64,000 bases of DNA from Pisaster brevispinus (lineage: Eukaryota > Echinodermata > Asteroidea > Forcipulatida > Asteriidae): the NCBI GenBank assembly GCA_023634235.1, contig JAMKCF010000011.1:4358001-4422000 (forward strand), written 5' to 3'. How positions within the stretch are numbered: the stretch's first letter is position 1; each line of letters opens with the position of its first letter. A model generated the notes under the pieces. It saw only the letters and a list, made by a program, of their open reading frames with translations, had not been told where the DNA came from and ran no database searches. This document shows, piece after piece, positions 1-13,800 of this stretch. Made by a program: the position numbers and the translations under genes.

Positions 1-3000
1 GGTTTAATTTGGAAATGCACTCGGGGGGAAAGGACAAATTTACCGAATTGGTTTTAATACTGTGGACCGGCGCTGTTAAGCTGATAATGAGATGTTGCAC
101 TGGTGGCTGGTTGGTTAAAGATTCCCCCCAAAATTGCCAGCCCGTTTGGATTCTTTGTGCCTCATAAATACAAGTCCTATAAATGCCACTGGGGGAGTTT
201 TAAGCTGGGGGCATATTTTCACGAAGCAAATCCTCCCCCGATTGGACTTGTGTGCAATTTATTGTTAAAAGTAATTGGTTTGATGTAAAAATCCACAAAG
301 ACCAATTGGAAAGCAAACAAACCAAGTTATTGTACATCTGTTGTCGTGTGAAAAGCGAAAAGGGATATTGTGGTGAGGATAATGGAAGATGGGGATGAGA
401 GAAATTGGTATAAATTAGGATTAATGAGATGTGGAGGAGTTCCTCATAAGGATTCTTTCTTATAAAGTATTCTAAAAAAGAAATTACATGAACAAGACAT
501 CATGTATTAATCATAAATTGTTGATATCATAACATGCATGAGGAATAAATTGCTACTCAAATAATTTAGGAAAAATATTGTTTTAAAAGAAAGTGCTCTC
601 TTAATATCTAAAATATCAAGTTGGAAAGAGTTTAGCTGGCCTTTTGTTATTTTTCTACATACAAATTTTAAAAACTAGCTTAATTTAAAAGAGCATTTCA
701 TCTAGGTAGATACGTAACTAATAAATCACTCAAAAATTACTTAAACCTCATTGATACAGTGAAGAGCTCAATCAAGAGAGACCCTTCCTCTATGGTTAAA
801 TATAGCATAAGATTGAATCATCTGGAGAAATCATAGTAATTGTGTATGCATGATGTATAATATAAAATTGCTGATAATTGGAACAAAAATCATTATCAAA
901 ATACAACAACATTTGTGTATTAAGGTCAGCCCCACAAAAAGGGAAGGAGAAAGAGGAAAAACAACTTGTTTAAAGAAGATTTAGTAAAACAGTAGAAAAG
1001 AAGATTTTGTTACAATGTAAAAAAAAAATTGATATTGCTTTGTCTATCTGATGTTGGGTCCATTTCAATTTGATTTTTTGCCTCAGATAATGAGACACTG
1101 TTTTAGTAACCTATGGAGAGACATGATTAGTCACAAAGATTTTGTTGTTTTTATCAATTTCAATTTTATTTCTGTCTGACTAAAGCTTTCTTTTTTCTCC
1201 AAGCAATCATCTAAGAAAATGTTGCTTTGCCTTAGGGGAAATCAGATTCATCCTTCAGACATAAAAAGAAGAATCTTAATGGGAAAAACTAACTCAGCTT
1301 CACTGTATTATTAAGCAAAAAGGCCCAAATTGTACTCAAATGAAAGTGTAACAGCTGATTCTCAACACCAGAGGGCGCTATTCACAGACTATAGGCTGAG
1401 CTTTTACACAAAAGAATCGGCAACACTATTGAGACTGTGACTCACTTCACTGAAATCAGATGTATGTCATAACTCTAAACCACTGGTCTAATAATCTTTT
1501 GGATTTGATTAATACTGTCAACCAAGACATAATTGCCAGACTTACATAAGTTGCTTCATTCTTATCAATTTAATGACACTGTAATGTGTGGATTATTAAT
1601 TTTCAAACCAGTGTCATGTCACCAACAGGAATAGCTGGTATTTTTGCCAACATTTTTTGATAAAAAATTTAGAATGTAAAATCTGCCTTTGATCTTACTC
1701 ACTCACAAATCAAATCACAAGAAAGTTTACAAAACTGATATACCTAAAAGAAAATAGCCTATCTGAGCCTCACCGAATAAACCTTGTATTTAAAATTCAG
1801 GAGGGATATTCATTTGTTTTAAGGTTTTAAGTAAAATGCTTGTAATTTGTGAGGTAACTGTGGCCTTAATTCTTGACTGAATGAAGAAATTCATTGATCC
1901 TTTTCAAACACATCAAATAATGGATTCATTTAGTTCAAGCATGGAGAAGAGGACAAACTTTTGTCTTGATATTGACTAACGGTACGCCCATTAGCAAAAA
2001 TAATTAAAATGAGATTAAGTAATTATCAACATGACCTCGTTAAAAAAAGACTTCAGTAAATGTACGCTTAATTGAGATGGTGTAACTATAATGTGTGTGC
2101 ATAGTGTGTCTTGAAATACCGTATCAATTTCATTCACCCTAACGGGATTAGGTCTTTATGTCAATTGATTTCTGAAAGAAAAATTATTCATATGAAAGCA
2201 CAAGTTGACCAATTAGTAAAATCAACAGCTAGGGTCCATCCCTAACTGGCTAAGTGTTGTTTGTTTAGTATTCTTGCAACATGTTAAAAGGTTTTCTTTT
2301 CTTTAAAAGCCATCATGTACATGCAATTATTTACTTAAACATTGGGCGGCTATTGTGTAGAAACCACTTTAATTTAATTAAATTGGTGAGTACAAATTAA
2401 AGAGACAAGTTTTGTCTCTTTTTTTTTTTCAAGCTTGCTCTGTAGGTTTTCAGTTGGTAATCAGACAAACAATAATATTTACTACTACAAAAAACACTTT
2501 CCTTTTTTTTTTCTTTTGCTTTCAGCACAACTTTATCCCCTTCAATAAGGTCAATGGACCTGCAGAAGTGATGTGCAACAGGTGTGTCTAAACTGCTTCA
2601 CCCTAATCAGGATGGGTGGTGGGAGGGGGGGGGGGGTTGCATTGTGCCCCCTGTCATATTTTTGCCTGTAACTTTATAACACTGCATATGATCACCACCC
2701 AATTTTCTCCAATACTTATCTAGGGTCATATTATAAAAAATAACAGTTGTTCGCAAGGGTCAGCTGTTACCTTGGCAACTGTTTGTTTGATCTTGGGTCA
2801 AATGATTTTATCTTTCTTTTTTTTTGCGATTTGTTTTTGTCTTCTTCATTTTTTTAAATCCACTTGTTTTTGGACTTTTTCCCACAGAAGTGGTAGCGAT
2901 GTATTACATTAAGTTGTTAAATGCATTGTTGGAATTCAAAAAGGCCGCCATATCCATATCAAACCCATGTTTTTAGTCTGTACTTAGGGGTTCATACTAT

Positions 3001-3061
3001 ATCAAATTATTCATCAATGGAATATCAGGTCTCATCATTGCCCTCTGGGCCCCAAATGATG
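1..3061. other. Exon-free AT-rich sequence
   Basis: No exon, RNA gene or clear element seen on either strand. A G-run occurs at about 2624-2637. Any last SCAPER exon would be expected on the minus strand here or further left, but none was recognised. Confidence 0.5.
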
Positions 3062-3068
3062 GCAAGAA

Positions 3069-3090
3069 TATATATATATATATATATATA
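3069..3090. repeat. (TA)n microsatellite
   Basis: An uninterrupted run of alternating T and A, directly left of the tRNA-Asn-like element. Confidence 0.95.
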
Positions 3091-3098
3091 GTTCGAGT

Positions 3099-3230
3099 TT
3101 GAACAAAGAAAAATTGACTGGAGCGGGACTTGAACCAACGACCTCCGGATTAACATACCGGTGCTCTACCAACTGAGCTATCCAGCCCTATGTTGGCGGT
3201 CTCCCTATTAGTCAATATCTTTGTTCGGGG
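3099..3230 (-). repeat. tRNA-Asn-like core flanked by inverted repeats, copy 1
   Basis: On the minus strand, 3116-3187 folds as a 72-nt tRNA: acceptor GGCTGGA/TCCAGTC, D arm GCTC/GAGC, anticodon loop ATGTTAA (anticodon GTT, Asn), and T loop TTCAAGT with a mismatched T stem. The flanks are inverted copies (TGAACAAAGAAAAATTGAC on the left; GTCAATATCTTTGTTC on the right). A second copy lies at 33730-33863. T-stem and anticodon-stem mismatches argue against a functional tRNA. Confidence 0.8.
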
Positions 3231-3627
3231 TGCATATATATATTTTTTTTAAATGGGATAAGCCAATTATTATAGTGCCCCCGACGGTGACCAATTAATA
3301 CAATACAGTGTGACGTTATTGATTGTGTAAGCATAATGTTACAGCATGCAGACAATAATACAGAAATTATGGGGAAAATATGATTTTTGACCAGAAATGG
3401 CAAACACTTTCTTAGATGCCATGTAATGGTAAATTTTTGAATTTTTGTTTACGTCATCATGTAGGACTTAGTGAAATGCACACTTGTGGCAAGTTTCATA
3501 AAAATTGCTTGAGAACTTGGTAAAATACAGCCTCCTCCTCCTCCGTAAGTCCAGAAGAAGCCCAGGCCTGAAAGGGTTAAGTTTACTCATCAAAATATCA
3601 TCAGGGAGATTAAGTATATGAACTTGC

Positions 3628-3983
3628 ACCACGTTTACACTATAGATCCGGCATTTTTTTAACGACCGCAGATCAAGATCCGGTGTCGCGTTTACACCAG
3701 TGCTTGATCCGGCTCCGATCCCACTTTTGAACCGGATGTATATTGGTCATGACGTCACCGCTCAGTGTCTGATCCACCTTTGCGTTTACACTTGTATTTG
3801 GAATCCACTTTGCCAGATCTGTTCCACCAATTGCCGGATTCAACCCTCCTCGAAAGGTGGATTAAAATTGCCGGATCTTGAACCGGGTCTGATCCTGCTT
3901 TTTTGTGTTTACACTATGCCGTTAATCCACATTGCTGGATCAGATCCGGGTCTGATCCACCTAGTGTAATCGGGGTCATAAAC
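3628..3983 (+). mobile_element. Internally deleted inverted-repeat element (copy A)
   Basis: About 355 bp filled with GATCCGG/CCGGATC-type inverted motifs. The ends read GTTTACACTA and TAGTGTAATC. It is nearly the same as copy B but lacks B's central 350 bp, joining at CACCGCTCAGTGTCTGATCC. Non-autonomous, no coding capacity. Confidence 0.8.
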
Positions 3984-4716
3984 ACCGCGTTTACACTAGA
4001 TCCGGAAAGGTGGATTGAGATCCGGCATTTTTTTAACGACCGCAGATCAAGATCCTGTGTCGCGTTTACACCAGCGCTTGATCCGGCTCCGATCCCACTT
4101 TTGAACCGGATGTATATTGGTCATGACGTCACCGCTCCTCGCAAAGAGCTCAAAGGTCACGATTACAGCGCGCCACTTCTAGAAATAATCGTTATCAATG
4201 CGAAGGTAGAATGCAGAAAATACAGTACAGCAAATGATACGGATAACAACGACCATGCAGGTAGAAATATTTTCTAGATGGGAGTTAACAAAATACAGCA
4301 ACTAGGCAAGCTCCGAACGTAACGATGTATGTATAAGGACGCTGAAAACAACAAAACGTTTCACACACACACAGTCCATGTGCACACAGCACACACACAC
4401 AAATATAACCAGCGACGGATGACCCACTAAAGCACAAGCAAAAAGCGCGCCATTCGTAACGAAACCGGAAATGACCACATCAAATTGCGGTGTCTGATCC
4501 ACCTTTGCGTTTACACTTGTATTTGGAATCCACTTTGCCGGATCTGATCCACCAATTGCCGGATTCAACCCTCCTCGAAAGGTGGATTAAAATTGCCGAA
4601 TCTTGAACCGGGTCTGATCCGGCTTTTTTGCGTTTACACTATGCCGTTAATCCACATTGCTGGATCAGATCCGGGTCTGATCCACCTTTCTGGATCTAGT
4701 GTAATCGGGGTCATAA
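3984..4716 (+). mobile_element. Inverted-repeat element with intact centre (copy B)
   Basis: Abuts copy A. Terminal inverted repeats: ACACTAGATCCGGAAAGGTG at the left, and at the right the inverse of ACACTAGATCCAGAAAGGTG. The unique centre (about 4137-4490) has no convincing protein. Both copies end in a GGGGTCATAAA-like string, suggesting insertion of one beside the other or a tandem duplication. Confidence 0.8.
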
Positions 4717-4739
4717 AGATGGGGAATAGGGATTCCTCT

Positions 4740-7700
4740 CAGAGACTCTGAGGTCATTTCTTTTGGTCTGTACTTAATAAGGTACTATACAAGTATACAA
4801 CACCAACATACACTGTTCTCTACTACATGTAGATGGATATTGGATGATTAGTTCACAGGGCCTGGTTTCATAACGTAGAGACAAAAGGCATTAATATTCA
4901 ACACATCATTATTAAATAAACTCCACTATTTATTTCTAGGCTTAGTACTAGTTACTGACTTGTCTTCCTACATCGGCTAATTGACTACACATCTGTAGCT
5001 TGGAGCTTATTTATTCATCACAAGACCTAAATTGTCCAAAGGCGCACTAAGACAAAAAACAAACACAGCTTTTCATCTTGGCCCGAGCTTAACATGCAGA
5101 CCCATTATAGCATTGCAGTAGTCAATCTAATAAGAAAGTAAGACAAGATTCTTGTCTTCTTTGTCTCTCCCGTTGATTTTAGTGAAAATACTCGGCGCTT
5201 TGTTTGACTGGATAATGATGAGTTTGAGACCAAGTTCATCTTGAAGGGGAACAAACTAATAATAATGAAATGGTAATACAAATAATAATAAAAATATAAA
5301 TATGTATACACAGCCAATACAAAACACCAACAAATCAAATTTGATATATTCCTTCTATTTTTTATTTTTATTTTTTTTTTGTCTTCAAAGGAATTGAAAT
5401 TGCAGACAAGAAAGCTTTTGCAGCCTTATCGTGTACAATTCTCCAGAGTTTATCTATGAACTTGTATTACTGGGTTCATAATCCATAAACCAAGCCATGG
5501 ATAGAAGCATAGAGCTAGCTCTATGATAGAAGTAACTTTGTCTTCTTGACACTCCATTAGGGTAGCTTTTTATTGATCAGCATAACCCAAGAAGGATGGA
5601 TAGAAAGGGGGGATGCAGGAGATAAGGGGAAATCCCTCCTGGATAGCATTCAAATTAAAGGGGTACAACGTCAGTTTTGTTTGACATTATTTACTCAGTT
5701 TAAAATGTTAGCCAAAGAGTCTAAAATGTTTTGCAACTCTGAGATTTGAAAGGAAAAGGTACAATGTTTAATTTTTTAAGGAAATTGTCTTCTTAAATCA
5801 ATTCAAATCACATCAATACAAGCAGATTTCCAACTCCACAAAGGATATTTTTAACTAACCATCATATAATGGCGGTGCAGGTAAACTTCCGGCATCAGTT
5901 AACCACAAAAAAATCCAACAAAAAGCTTTACATATTGATATATTTTATGCTATTATTTGATTCCTCATAGTCATACCAGCCAGGCAAACACATCCCGGCA
6001 ACTCAGTGCAGAGCTTTGACATCACACCAGGGATTTCTTTGTGCTACAAACATGCACTAACACACAATCATACAGCTTCAATATTTTTCTCTCTTCCTTT
6101 CTAGTTCAACATCACTGGATGCACATCACTAATGGGCAAAAAGGTATCATGGCCGACCAGGCCTAAGGGCAGTGGGCCATTAACAGTGCATGTATTGTCT
6201 AACCAGTGTGTGATTTCATTAGCCCTACTGCAGGCTGTACAAGTCTTTCCACTGATCCGATAACCTAATTAAACCTGCATGAATATGTCCCCCCCTTGCC
6301 TGGGTCCAAGCCACCTACATGTTTCTGGGTAGTCGGGTAGAGAGAAGGGGAGGTGAAAGAGGAGGTAATAATTACGGCTGCAGAAAATTACGGATCTTTT
6401 AGCTTGGTTCTGACAGGCAATCCATCATGTGAACTTCCTTCCTTCCTGATTTCAACTCAGGATGCCCAAAACGGGCTGTGATGTCCGCTGCCGCCACAAA
6501 ACATCAATTTCGGGACCTTTCTTCTCGCTTATTGGCGAGAACAGCTCATTACTCGCTCGGCCGGCTTGGCGGCAGTGCAAATGTTTCCGGCCTTGAGGTA
6601 GGGCCATGGGACAAGGCCTCTGCACTGTTACTTGTCTAGGATGAAGCTATCAATTCTCCTCATCCTCTGCTCATCTCCCCTTTTGTTTTCAAATGATAAA
6701 CACGAACGGAAGCGGATGTGGGAATAGATACTAACAGGCCTTTTGCTTTTTCCCCTTTCTTTATAGTTTTGATTTTGTTTTTGTTTTTTTGTTTTTGTTT
6801 TCTTCAACAACTTTCCGTTATTCTGTTTTAATATGTTGGATTTGAAACTGAGGCATATGTATCAAAAAGTCATTATAAAATTGAAGAAGTCATTTATGAG
6901 AATTGTGTCTAGTTTCGTAAATCGGAAATCAAATTTCAAAGAAGTTCATCTACCTTGCAAATCTGTCCCATCTTTACAATTGTTTGTAAACTTGTACACT
7001 GTTGGACAAATTCAACAAATTTTAAATGATCAAAATTTGTTGTTACATGTTTATTTTGTTTGATATTATTATTATGAATGCTATTTTTGGCAGTATTTTG
7101 TTGTTGTAATAACTGTGGGTGTTGTTACTGCTGTTGTTGAAATTGGTCAATGATTTGTTACTGTGGTCATTGTAATTTCTGTCTTGTCCTCTCCATTAGT
7201 GATGTCTCTATTTCCATTGGAGTTGGTACGCCTCCTGGCAAGCTTATAGCTTTTCAGGCAATCCTTCAGGCCTTCATTTTTTTTTCCCCCTCTGTATTCC
7301 CTTAAAGCTAACTTGTTCTTGTCATAGCAAAACCAGTCATGCATTAGAATTATACACCTACTTAATTTCAATTAGCAAGTTCGCTAGAATTCTTATTCAA
7401 TAAAGTTGAAATGGTGACGTCCTATTTCTGTAACTAACTATATTTCATCTACACCGTCACTTCTTAATTGCAAAGCAGTAGCTATGCCAAACTCTAGCCA
7501 CATCACAATATTTTGACTGTACCCCTACTACTATCATTTATAGGATGTCAATTTACACACCACACCAGCAAGATTTATTAGTTTAACCACAATCACCACC
7601 CTTGTAAATTTCCTTCCCCTTGTAGAGTGCCATAACAATCTGCATTCATCTTTCTAATAACCAGAAACAATCAGCTAATAACAGAACATCCAAATAACGT

Positions 7701-10570
7701 CCTCTTGAGTAAAAACAATCACCGGTGCCAAGTCCATCGCTGCCGGTCCAACCCACACAAGACAATTTGCTAATAACTTGTTGGCCAAATACACAACTGT
7801 GTTCAATCCATGACACCCATTGTGTCAAACAATCAACGGCCACCGTCCCTCTTCAACCAGCACAAACAGTCGGTTAATAAATACCCCAAAATGCAATGCC
7901 GTTATGCCACATTATCCTAAAACAGCCGTGTCTGGGACTGCATAAATAGATATTACAACCAAGATCAGTAAGATAAGAAGGTATCTCCCTACAACCTGTC
8001 AATTACAAGATTAAATTGTTATCTTAAAGGAACAGTGCATAATGGTTCTAGTGATGATAAAACGCATCGTTATTTCACAAAGGAGAGAGCTCAATCTTTC
8101 AGAGGTAGGAAAGACACACGAGGATCTCAATTGCAACAGGATATTCCAAATGTAAAAGGTTTTGTAAATTTTTGACACATTTGCTTGATTAGAAATTTAT
8201 TTATTACTTCGGTTTGTTTTTTTTATTGTGAATTTAACAAAATAAGTTTTTATAAGAAATAAGAAGATAGTGTATTGTTTTATCATGAAAGTGCCAATGT
8301 TCTGCAACTATAGAACTCATTTACAAAACAAGTTTTTAAATGTTCAAAAAATTCCAATATTTTATTTTACAATAGTACAAACTATTTTCAACAGAACTAC
8401 TTTCATCCAGCCATCCATTACTCAACTGTGAAGAACTGTACCCCAGATACTTTCAAATAGTTATAAATATATAGTACACACCTACTTTCTACAGATCCAT
8501 TATTGATTTTTAAGGATTAAATCCATTAGCACAAAGTTGGTAAATCGGCAGCTTAATTTTGTTCCCATTACCACATAAAGAAAACACTCATTTTTTTGAA
8601 CATAAGCCACAGGGGAAAATCTTGTTTGTTTTTTACGAAATATAACTGTTGCGGCTCCTTTTGGCAAAAATGCATGTACCACTTCACTAAAAAATATGCC
8701 ACTTTAAAATCTTTGTCTATCCCACCAGGATGGAGGAAGCCCATTCTCTCTGTCAAGATGAACAAATCTGCCCTTGGTTTTTTACCATAGGCTGTTGATT
8801 CAGCGTGTCGATAATGCACATTTAAAAGCATCTTTTTGGCAAACCGTACCCAACGCCAACATAACAAAAAAAGGGGGTGATATTGCTAGCGCTGCTGTCC
8901 CGCATCAGAAAGGGGCGTGTGGTGGGACTACCAAGTTCAGCGTATCTGACCCTCTGGCCTCAACTATCCACAGGTTATTGTTTCAGTGCAATGATAGCAT
9001 ACGTTTGAAAATGGTTTTCATACTCGATCGATTTCAGCCAGTCTGATCTGGGCAAAATAATCCATACAAAATCCTACAAAGGGGTAAAAAGCCACCAATG
9101 GGGGAAAGATCTGGCTTTGAAGTTGGTCCGACCCCCCGATGAAATCAACCCTAATCAGACTTCATTAGTTTTGCCATCAGCCATTGGCTATTCACCTTAA
9201 GCTTGTTTTTTCAGGATGATAGAACAAGTTTTCATGCCTTCTCTTTTTGTTCTGCAAATCTTTTAGATTTAGGAAATTTTCCGGCCCCTTAAACCTCAGA
9301 TGGGAACAGGAAGGGGGGGCCCAGTGGTTTTGTCATTATTTCAAACAATATGTCTTAGAAAGCTTGCCCACAGTCATATTTAGAAACTGTTATTTTAGGG
9401 TGTTGCTCCAAGGAACAAAATAAATGAGAAAGTAATGAGAAATGCACAAGGATCACTCCACTGATATCAAAAGCTGTTCCAACAACTTCTCAAAACAAGC
9501 TCAAGACATAACTTAAAGGCATAGATTTTTTAAATGGTTGTCTTATAGGGAAACAACAACAGATTTGTGTTAATTGTCAAAATGTTCATGAAGGAGTTTA
9601 TGACTAAAATTCAATTCTGAAGGGCACTAAATTCTGTGGTAGCAGAAACAACAAAGATGCTTTGCACTTTTATCAAATTCTTCTACATTGTTACCACAAA
9701 ACATTGTTCTAGTCTGCTGAGTAAATATTGATATACTTACAGCAGTTCATTGTTCAGTGGCCACATGGAATAGGGAATCTCATGAATTCTTCACGACGTT
9801 TCTATTTTTAATGGAGTCCACCATCCTTGACGAGTTTTCTCAGGGAAGGGACTCTTTCACGTGGAAAGCAACAATTGGCGTTGCCGTTCCAAAGAGTGGG
9901 TTGGTATTGTCTTTGAATAAAGAGACTGGTGTGCGACGGGGCGTTGCAGCCAGACACACCACGACGCAACAGCAGTTTAATAACCCTAATGGCTTTAATT
10001 GCTGACATATCCTTTACACATGGGGTTACACTGGGACATTTGTAACATCTTATTGCATGTCGATTAGATCTTCTTTTTTTTACAATAAAATAATTAACAT
10101 TATTCTAATACTTAATAAACCCTCTGAGAGATAATAAAGGTTTAGTTTAAGATAACAAAATAACAAGTAGGCTGGGCATTATTTTTTTTTTTTTTAACTA
10201 GTTTTCCCTGTTGTAGACAAATTTTAATGGAAATGGTACTAGTACCAAAATAGACCAGTCAAAACAAAATGACTTTAAAATGTAATTTCAATTGTGCCAC
10301 TTTTTCTTTTTTTAATATGTGAAGAGAAACTCTAGTGAACCGAAGGATCAACCCTTTCTAAAACAATTTTGGAAAGCCTGTTGAATTTTTTCACAGAACT
10401 CAGGAAAGTACCATGCTTAATACACATTAGTGTAAAGATAAAACAAAAATATACTAATGTTGCTCTAATATTGACACACACTAGACATTTTAGTTTGACA
10501 AAGTTTGACCATAGATAAAGGTAGGTCCTTTGGTTCAACCTGTTAAGTTTGTGCGCTGCCTTGATGCTAT
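4740..10570. other. Exon-free region with two GC-richer stretches
   Basis: No exon recognised. Stretches at about 6400-6620 and 8780-9180 are less AT-rich and less repetitive than their surroundings and could be conserved non-coding elements (inference only). Elsewhere only short A/T runs. Confidence 0.4.
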
Positions 10571-10575
10571 GCAAA

Positions 10576-10632
10576 AAGAAACAGACAAAAAGGAGCAGAC
10601 AAAAAGGAACAGACAAAAAGGAACAGACAAAG
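10576..10632 (+). repeat. Short tandem repeat, ~13-bp unit
   Basis: About four imperfect copies of AGACAAAAAGGAAC, beside the element at 10673. Confidence 0.8.
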
Positions 10633-10672
10633 CAAAGAGGAGCAAGTACCAAAGCCTTTTACCAGGGCTCGA

Positions 10673-10870
10673 AATTAACACTGGACCGAGGCCAGTGTTT
10701 TCAGCATCAGGCCAGTACAATTGTAAACTTATAACTAGACAAGTCTGTCGGTTTTGTGTGATTGAATAATAATTCCTCACCCCATCTTTATTTAAAAAAT
10801 TATGCTGAAATGTTGACTTTGAGTCTGATGAATATCTTTCAATTCTGTAGAGTATTTATGAAAGCCATAT
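10673..10870 (+). mobile_element. CAGGGCTCGAA element, copy 1 (3' truncated)
   Basis: Starts CAGGGCTCGAAATTAACACTG and continues with ACTGGACCGAGGCCAGTG, like the start of the intact copies at 22424-22767 (inverted) and 36564-36914. The end beyond GACTTTGAGTCTGATGAATAT is lost. Confidence 0.8.
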
Positions 10871-10879
10871 TATGATTTT

Positions 10880-13800
10880 CTTGATATTGCAGAAAGATAG
10901 GAAACCAACCCCGTAACAAAATGCATTTACATTAAGAACATTCTGATGTTAATATTTTTGGTGAAAATTCTTTTACTATTTTTCTGCTATCTAAAAAATA
11001 AAATCATCCCTGCATCAATTGTCCCGTTAACTACTGTATTGACTAAACTTTTTTTGTTGTGAATAGTCATCATTAGCCTATAGCATGTCAACCATAGCCT
11101 AAACACAGTCAAGTTATTAGACATAATACATCATCTAAAATACATGTCGCTATCAACTTCAAAATGGCTTATTTACTCCGACATAATGTCTCATGATCAA
11201 TCAAGATAATTTGACTAATTACCGAGTGGTTTGATAGATGTTAATGGAACAGGGCTGTGACATGAGGTCATTAGTAACCTGTTATTAAAATGGGAACTTT
11301 TTAATTAACAACCTGCAACTTTGGCATTAAGCTGATGATTTTAGCAAGCTCATGAGAAGCAGTCATTTCATGTACACGTTTTTGTCTGATATGAGAACTC
11401 CACATCGGAATATACAACCATGAAAATGGATCTTAAGTTTTGCTTGTACACAACTGTGATAATAATAATGGTAAATACAGATTTCTCCTAAGAGTCTACC
11501 AGGAGGGTGGCCATTACCAAAGACACAAAAACCAATGATGTTGGTAAGTGAGCGTTCAGTCCTATTCATAAGCTAACAATGGAACAAACAAGACAGTTGT
11601 AATCATACATGCACAGTTATAAGATTGTATCTACACCCCTACAGATGCACCGTGGAGTGTAGTCATTGTCTACAAGCAATAACACCGAAGCTTCAATTGA
11701 CTTGGTAAAGTAATCCAACATCTCGTCTAACAAAGGGATGAAAGCAAACTCCTTGCATAGTTCTTAACAAAACTCTACCGGGCGTACGATGAGTTAAATT
11801 TGCCGCATCCTCTCCGATTGTTTGTTCAAAGTCACATTTCAGACTGAGTAATAGTGCAATCACTTTGACGATGTTTACGCACAACATTTGGGTTTCAATT
11901 TTCCACTTGTATCGACTCAGTCCACAATCTGGCCACCTGCCATCCTAGTGTAAGGGAATCAATGAGTCTGAGTGAGCCATGAAATAGAGTAAGGCAAAAG
12001 CCTCTCAACCATGGTTTAACGTTACCGACCCCTACCAGCATTAGGGTTCTGTCCCCAATACTCCATTGTCTTACAGTCCCTACAGACCAGGGATGCCAAC
12101 TGGGCCCAATTTGTCCCTGGTGTCTCCTCTTACACGACCCGTCCCTGGTCAGACACTTCTCTCAATTTGCCCAGACCAGGAAGCAATTTTTCCAGTGTGC
12201 TCAGGACTGTTTGCTTAGCACAGAAACACCCCACTGCTGGTTCTGTAACAGGATACTGCAGTGAAATTTCCCCTTGTTCAGGCACACTCATATTGCACAC
12301 TGTTACTCACGAGTGAGCAATGTAGGGTGTAAGCTTTTGAATTTGGTGTTAACCAAAGTATCGGCGATGAAAGTAAATCTTGATTGCTGAATGCACGCCC
12401 ATTACAGGCAGTTGAAATTTTGGTAGAACATGCACCTCACAGGATGTACTGTATGCATGATCAATAACTCAAAATTTATGCGCATACCATCATTTTTTTT
12501 TTTACAACATGGCTATGTTAGGACACTGTCCCCACATTCAAAGTTAATACAGTCATCCTAAACTGCTCCAACAAAGAATACCACTGTATGTCCCAGAAGT
12601 TGTCATATACTTCTTTGAATAATTAAAACGTTAGTTTTTTATTTTCATTTAACAATATCCACATTATATACCATTTGCTACAATACTAGCAGATAGGCCA
12701 CCAGTCCTACCACAACAACAATAAATAATAATAATAATAACAATAATAATAATAACTGTGAGTAAAAAATCTCCTAGCATTATAAAGGATAGGTTTCTTA
12801 TTTTTGCTAGTGGCTCAGCCTTCGGAGTCTTTGATAACATTAGACTTGGGGAAAAATATAATAAATTGCCATTATCAGCATCAGTAAGGACAATGTTTCA
12901 TGAATTTTATCAATGAATTCAGTAATAAAACAATCAGGTTGACAACTGGACAAAATGGGTCTCAAAACAAGCCGCCTACAGTGATAAATGGGCCAACTTG
13001 GATTAGAATGCCATGGTAAACCAGGCTAGATGTAGTCCCTAGTGCATTAGGTACATACTTTGCCTACATTATTCAGTGCTTCTAACTGCATACAGAGACA
13101 GCTCGGCAATTTTCCTCAACATTAAAATTTCAGGCCAGTGGTTCTCAGAGGACATCAGTAAGCTTGTTCCACTGGCTGCTTCACAACACTGTCCAACAAT
13201 TATTCACTCCTGGCTCCCTTTAAAGGACATCCTTTGTACATATTTGATCCACTTCAAAAACACCCTGAATGCTCATACAATAACAAATTCAACAATTCTA
13301 CACCAACATTTAAACTATACCTCAAGAGGATTACCACATTTCTGTCTCTTTTTTTTTAATTAAGTCGATATTTTCCTGACAACCCATTTAATATTGGACC
13401 TCATGACTGGTTGCCAAACAAAAAACTGTTCGATACTGTACGCTTTGGTATTTGATCACCTGACGCCTGTAGAACGCACAGTGAATTTGTTTTGGACCAG
13501 GGGACGTTAGTTTTTTAATTTTTTCATCTTTGCCCCTTTCATTTTGGACGGAGAGGATTGATTCTCTAGAGGGATTCCACCAGCTGAATCCTGTTTAATA
13601 TACCTCATCATATGTTTAATGATCAAACATCACAACTAAATTGTAATTTTGTCCGCGCTTGGAAATCGTGTGTGCGTCACATAGGGGCAAAATCTCGTAG
13701 AGAACGGTTCTTGAAGCTGAATGATAATGTCGCCAGGAATTTTCCCTTCTTTTGTTATTTCTTGTAACTTGGTTTAAACTCCATCTCAAACACAGCTCTC

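Noticed and set aside
3116..3187. Functional tRNA-Asn gene
   Set aside because: Anticodon GTT fits, but the anticodon stem and T stem have mismatches and the copy at 33746 shows it is a dispersed repeat.
4302..4568. Minus-strand frame within inverted-repeat element copy B as a transposase fragment
   Set aside because: Composed of CA-repeat translation and inverted motif sequence; no catalytic residues or family match.
8568..8867. Minus-strand frame ending near QDFPLWLMFKKMSVFF as a possible last SCAPER exon
   Set aside because: Only the FP...FF spacing recalls the SCAPER C-terminus. The spacing is off by one, the conserved Trp/Ala pattern is missing and no matching acceptor phase was found.
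9757..10005. Plus-strand 82-aa frame as an exon of another gene
   Set aside because: No splice-site support, no recognisable motif, and the opposite strand is equally open.
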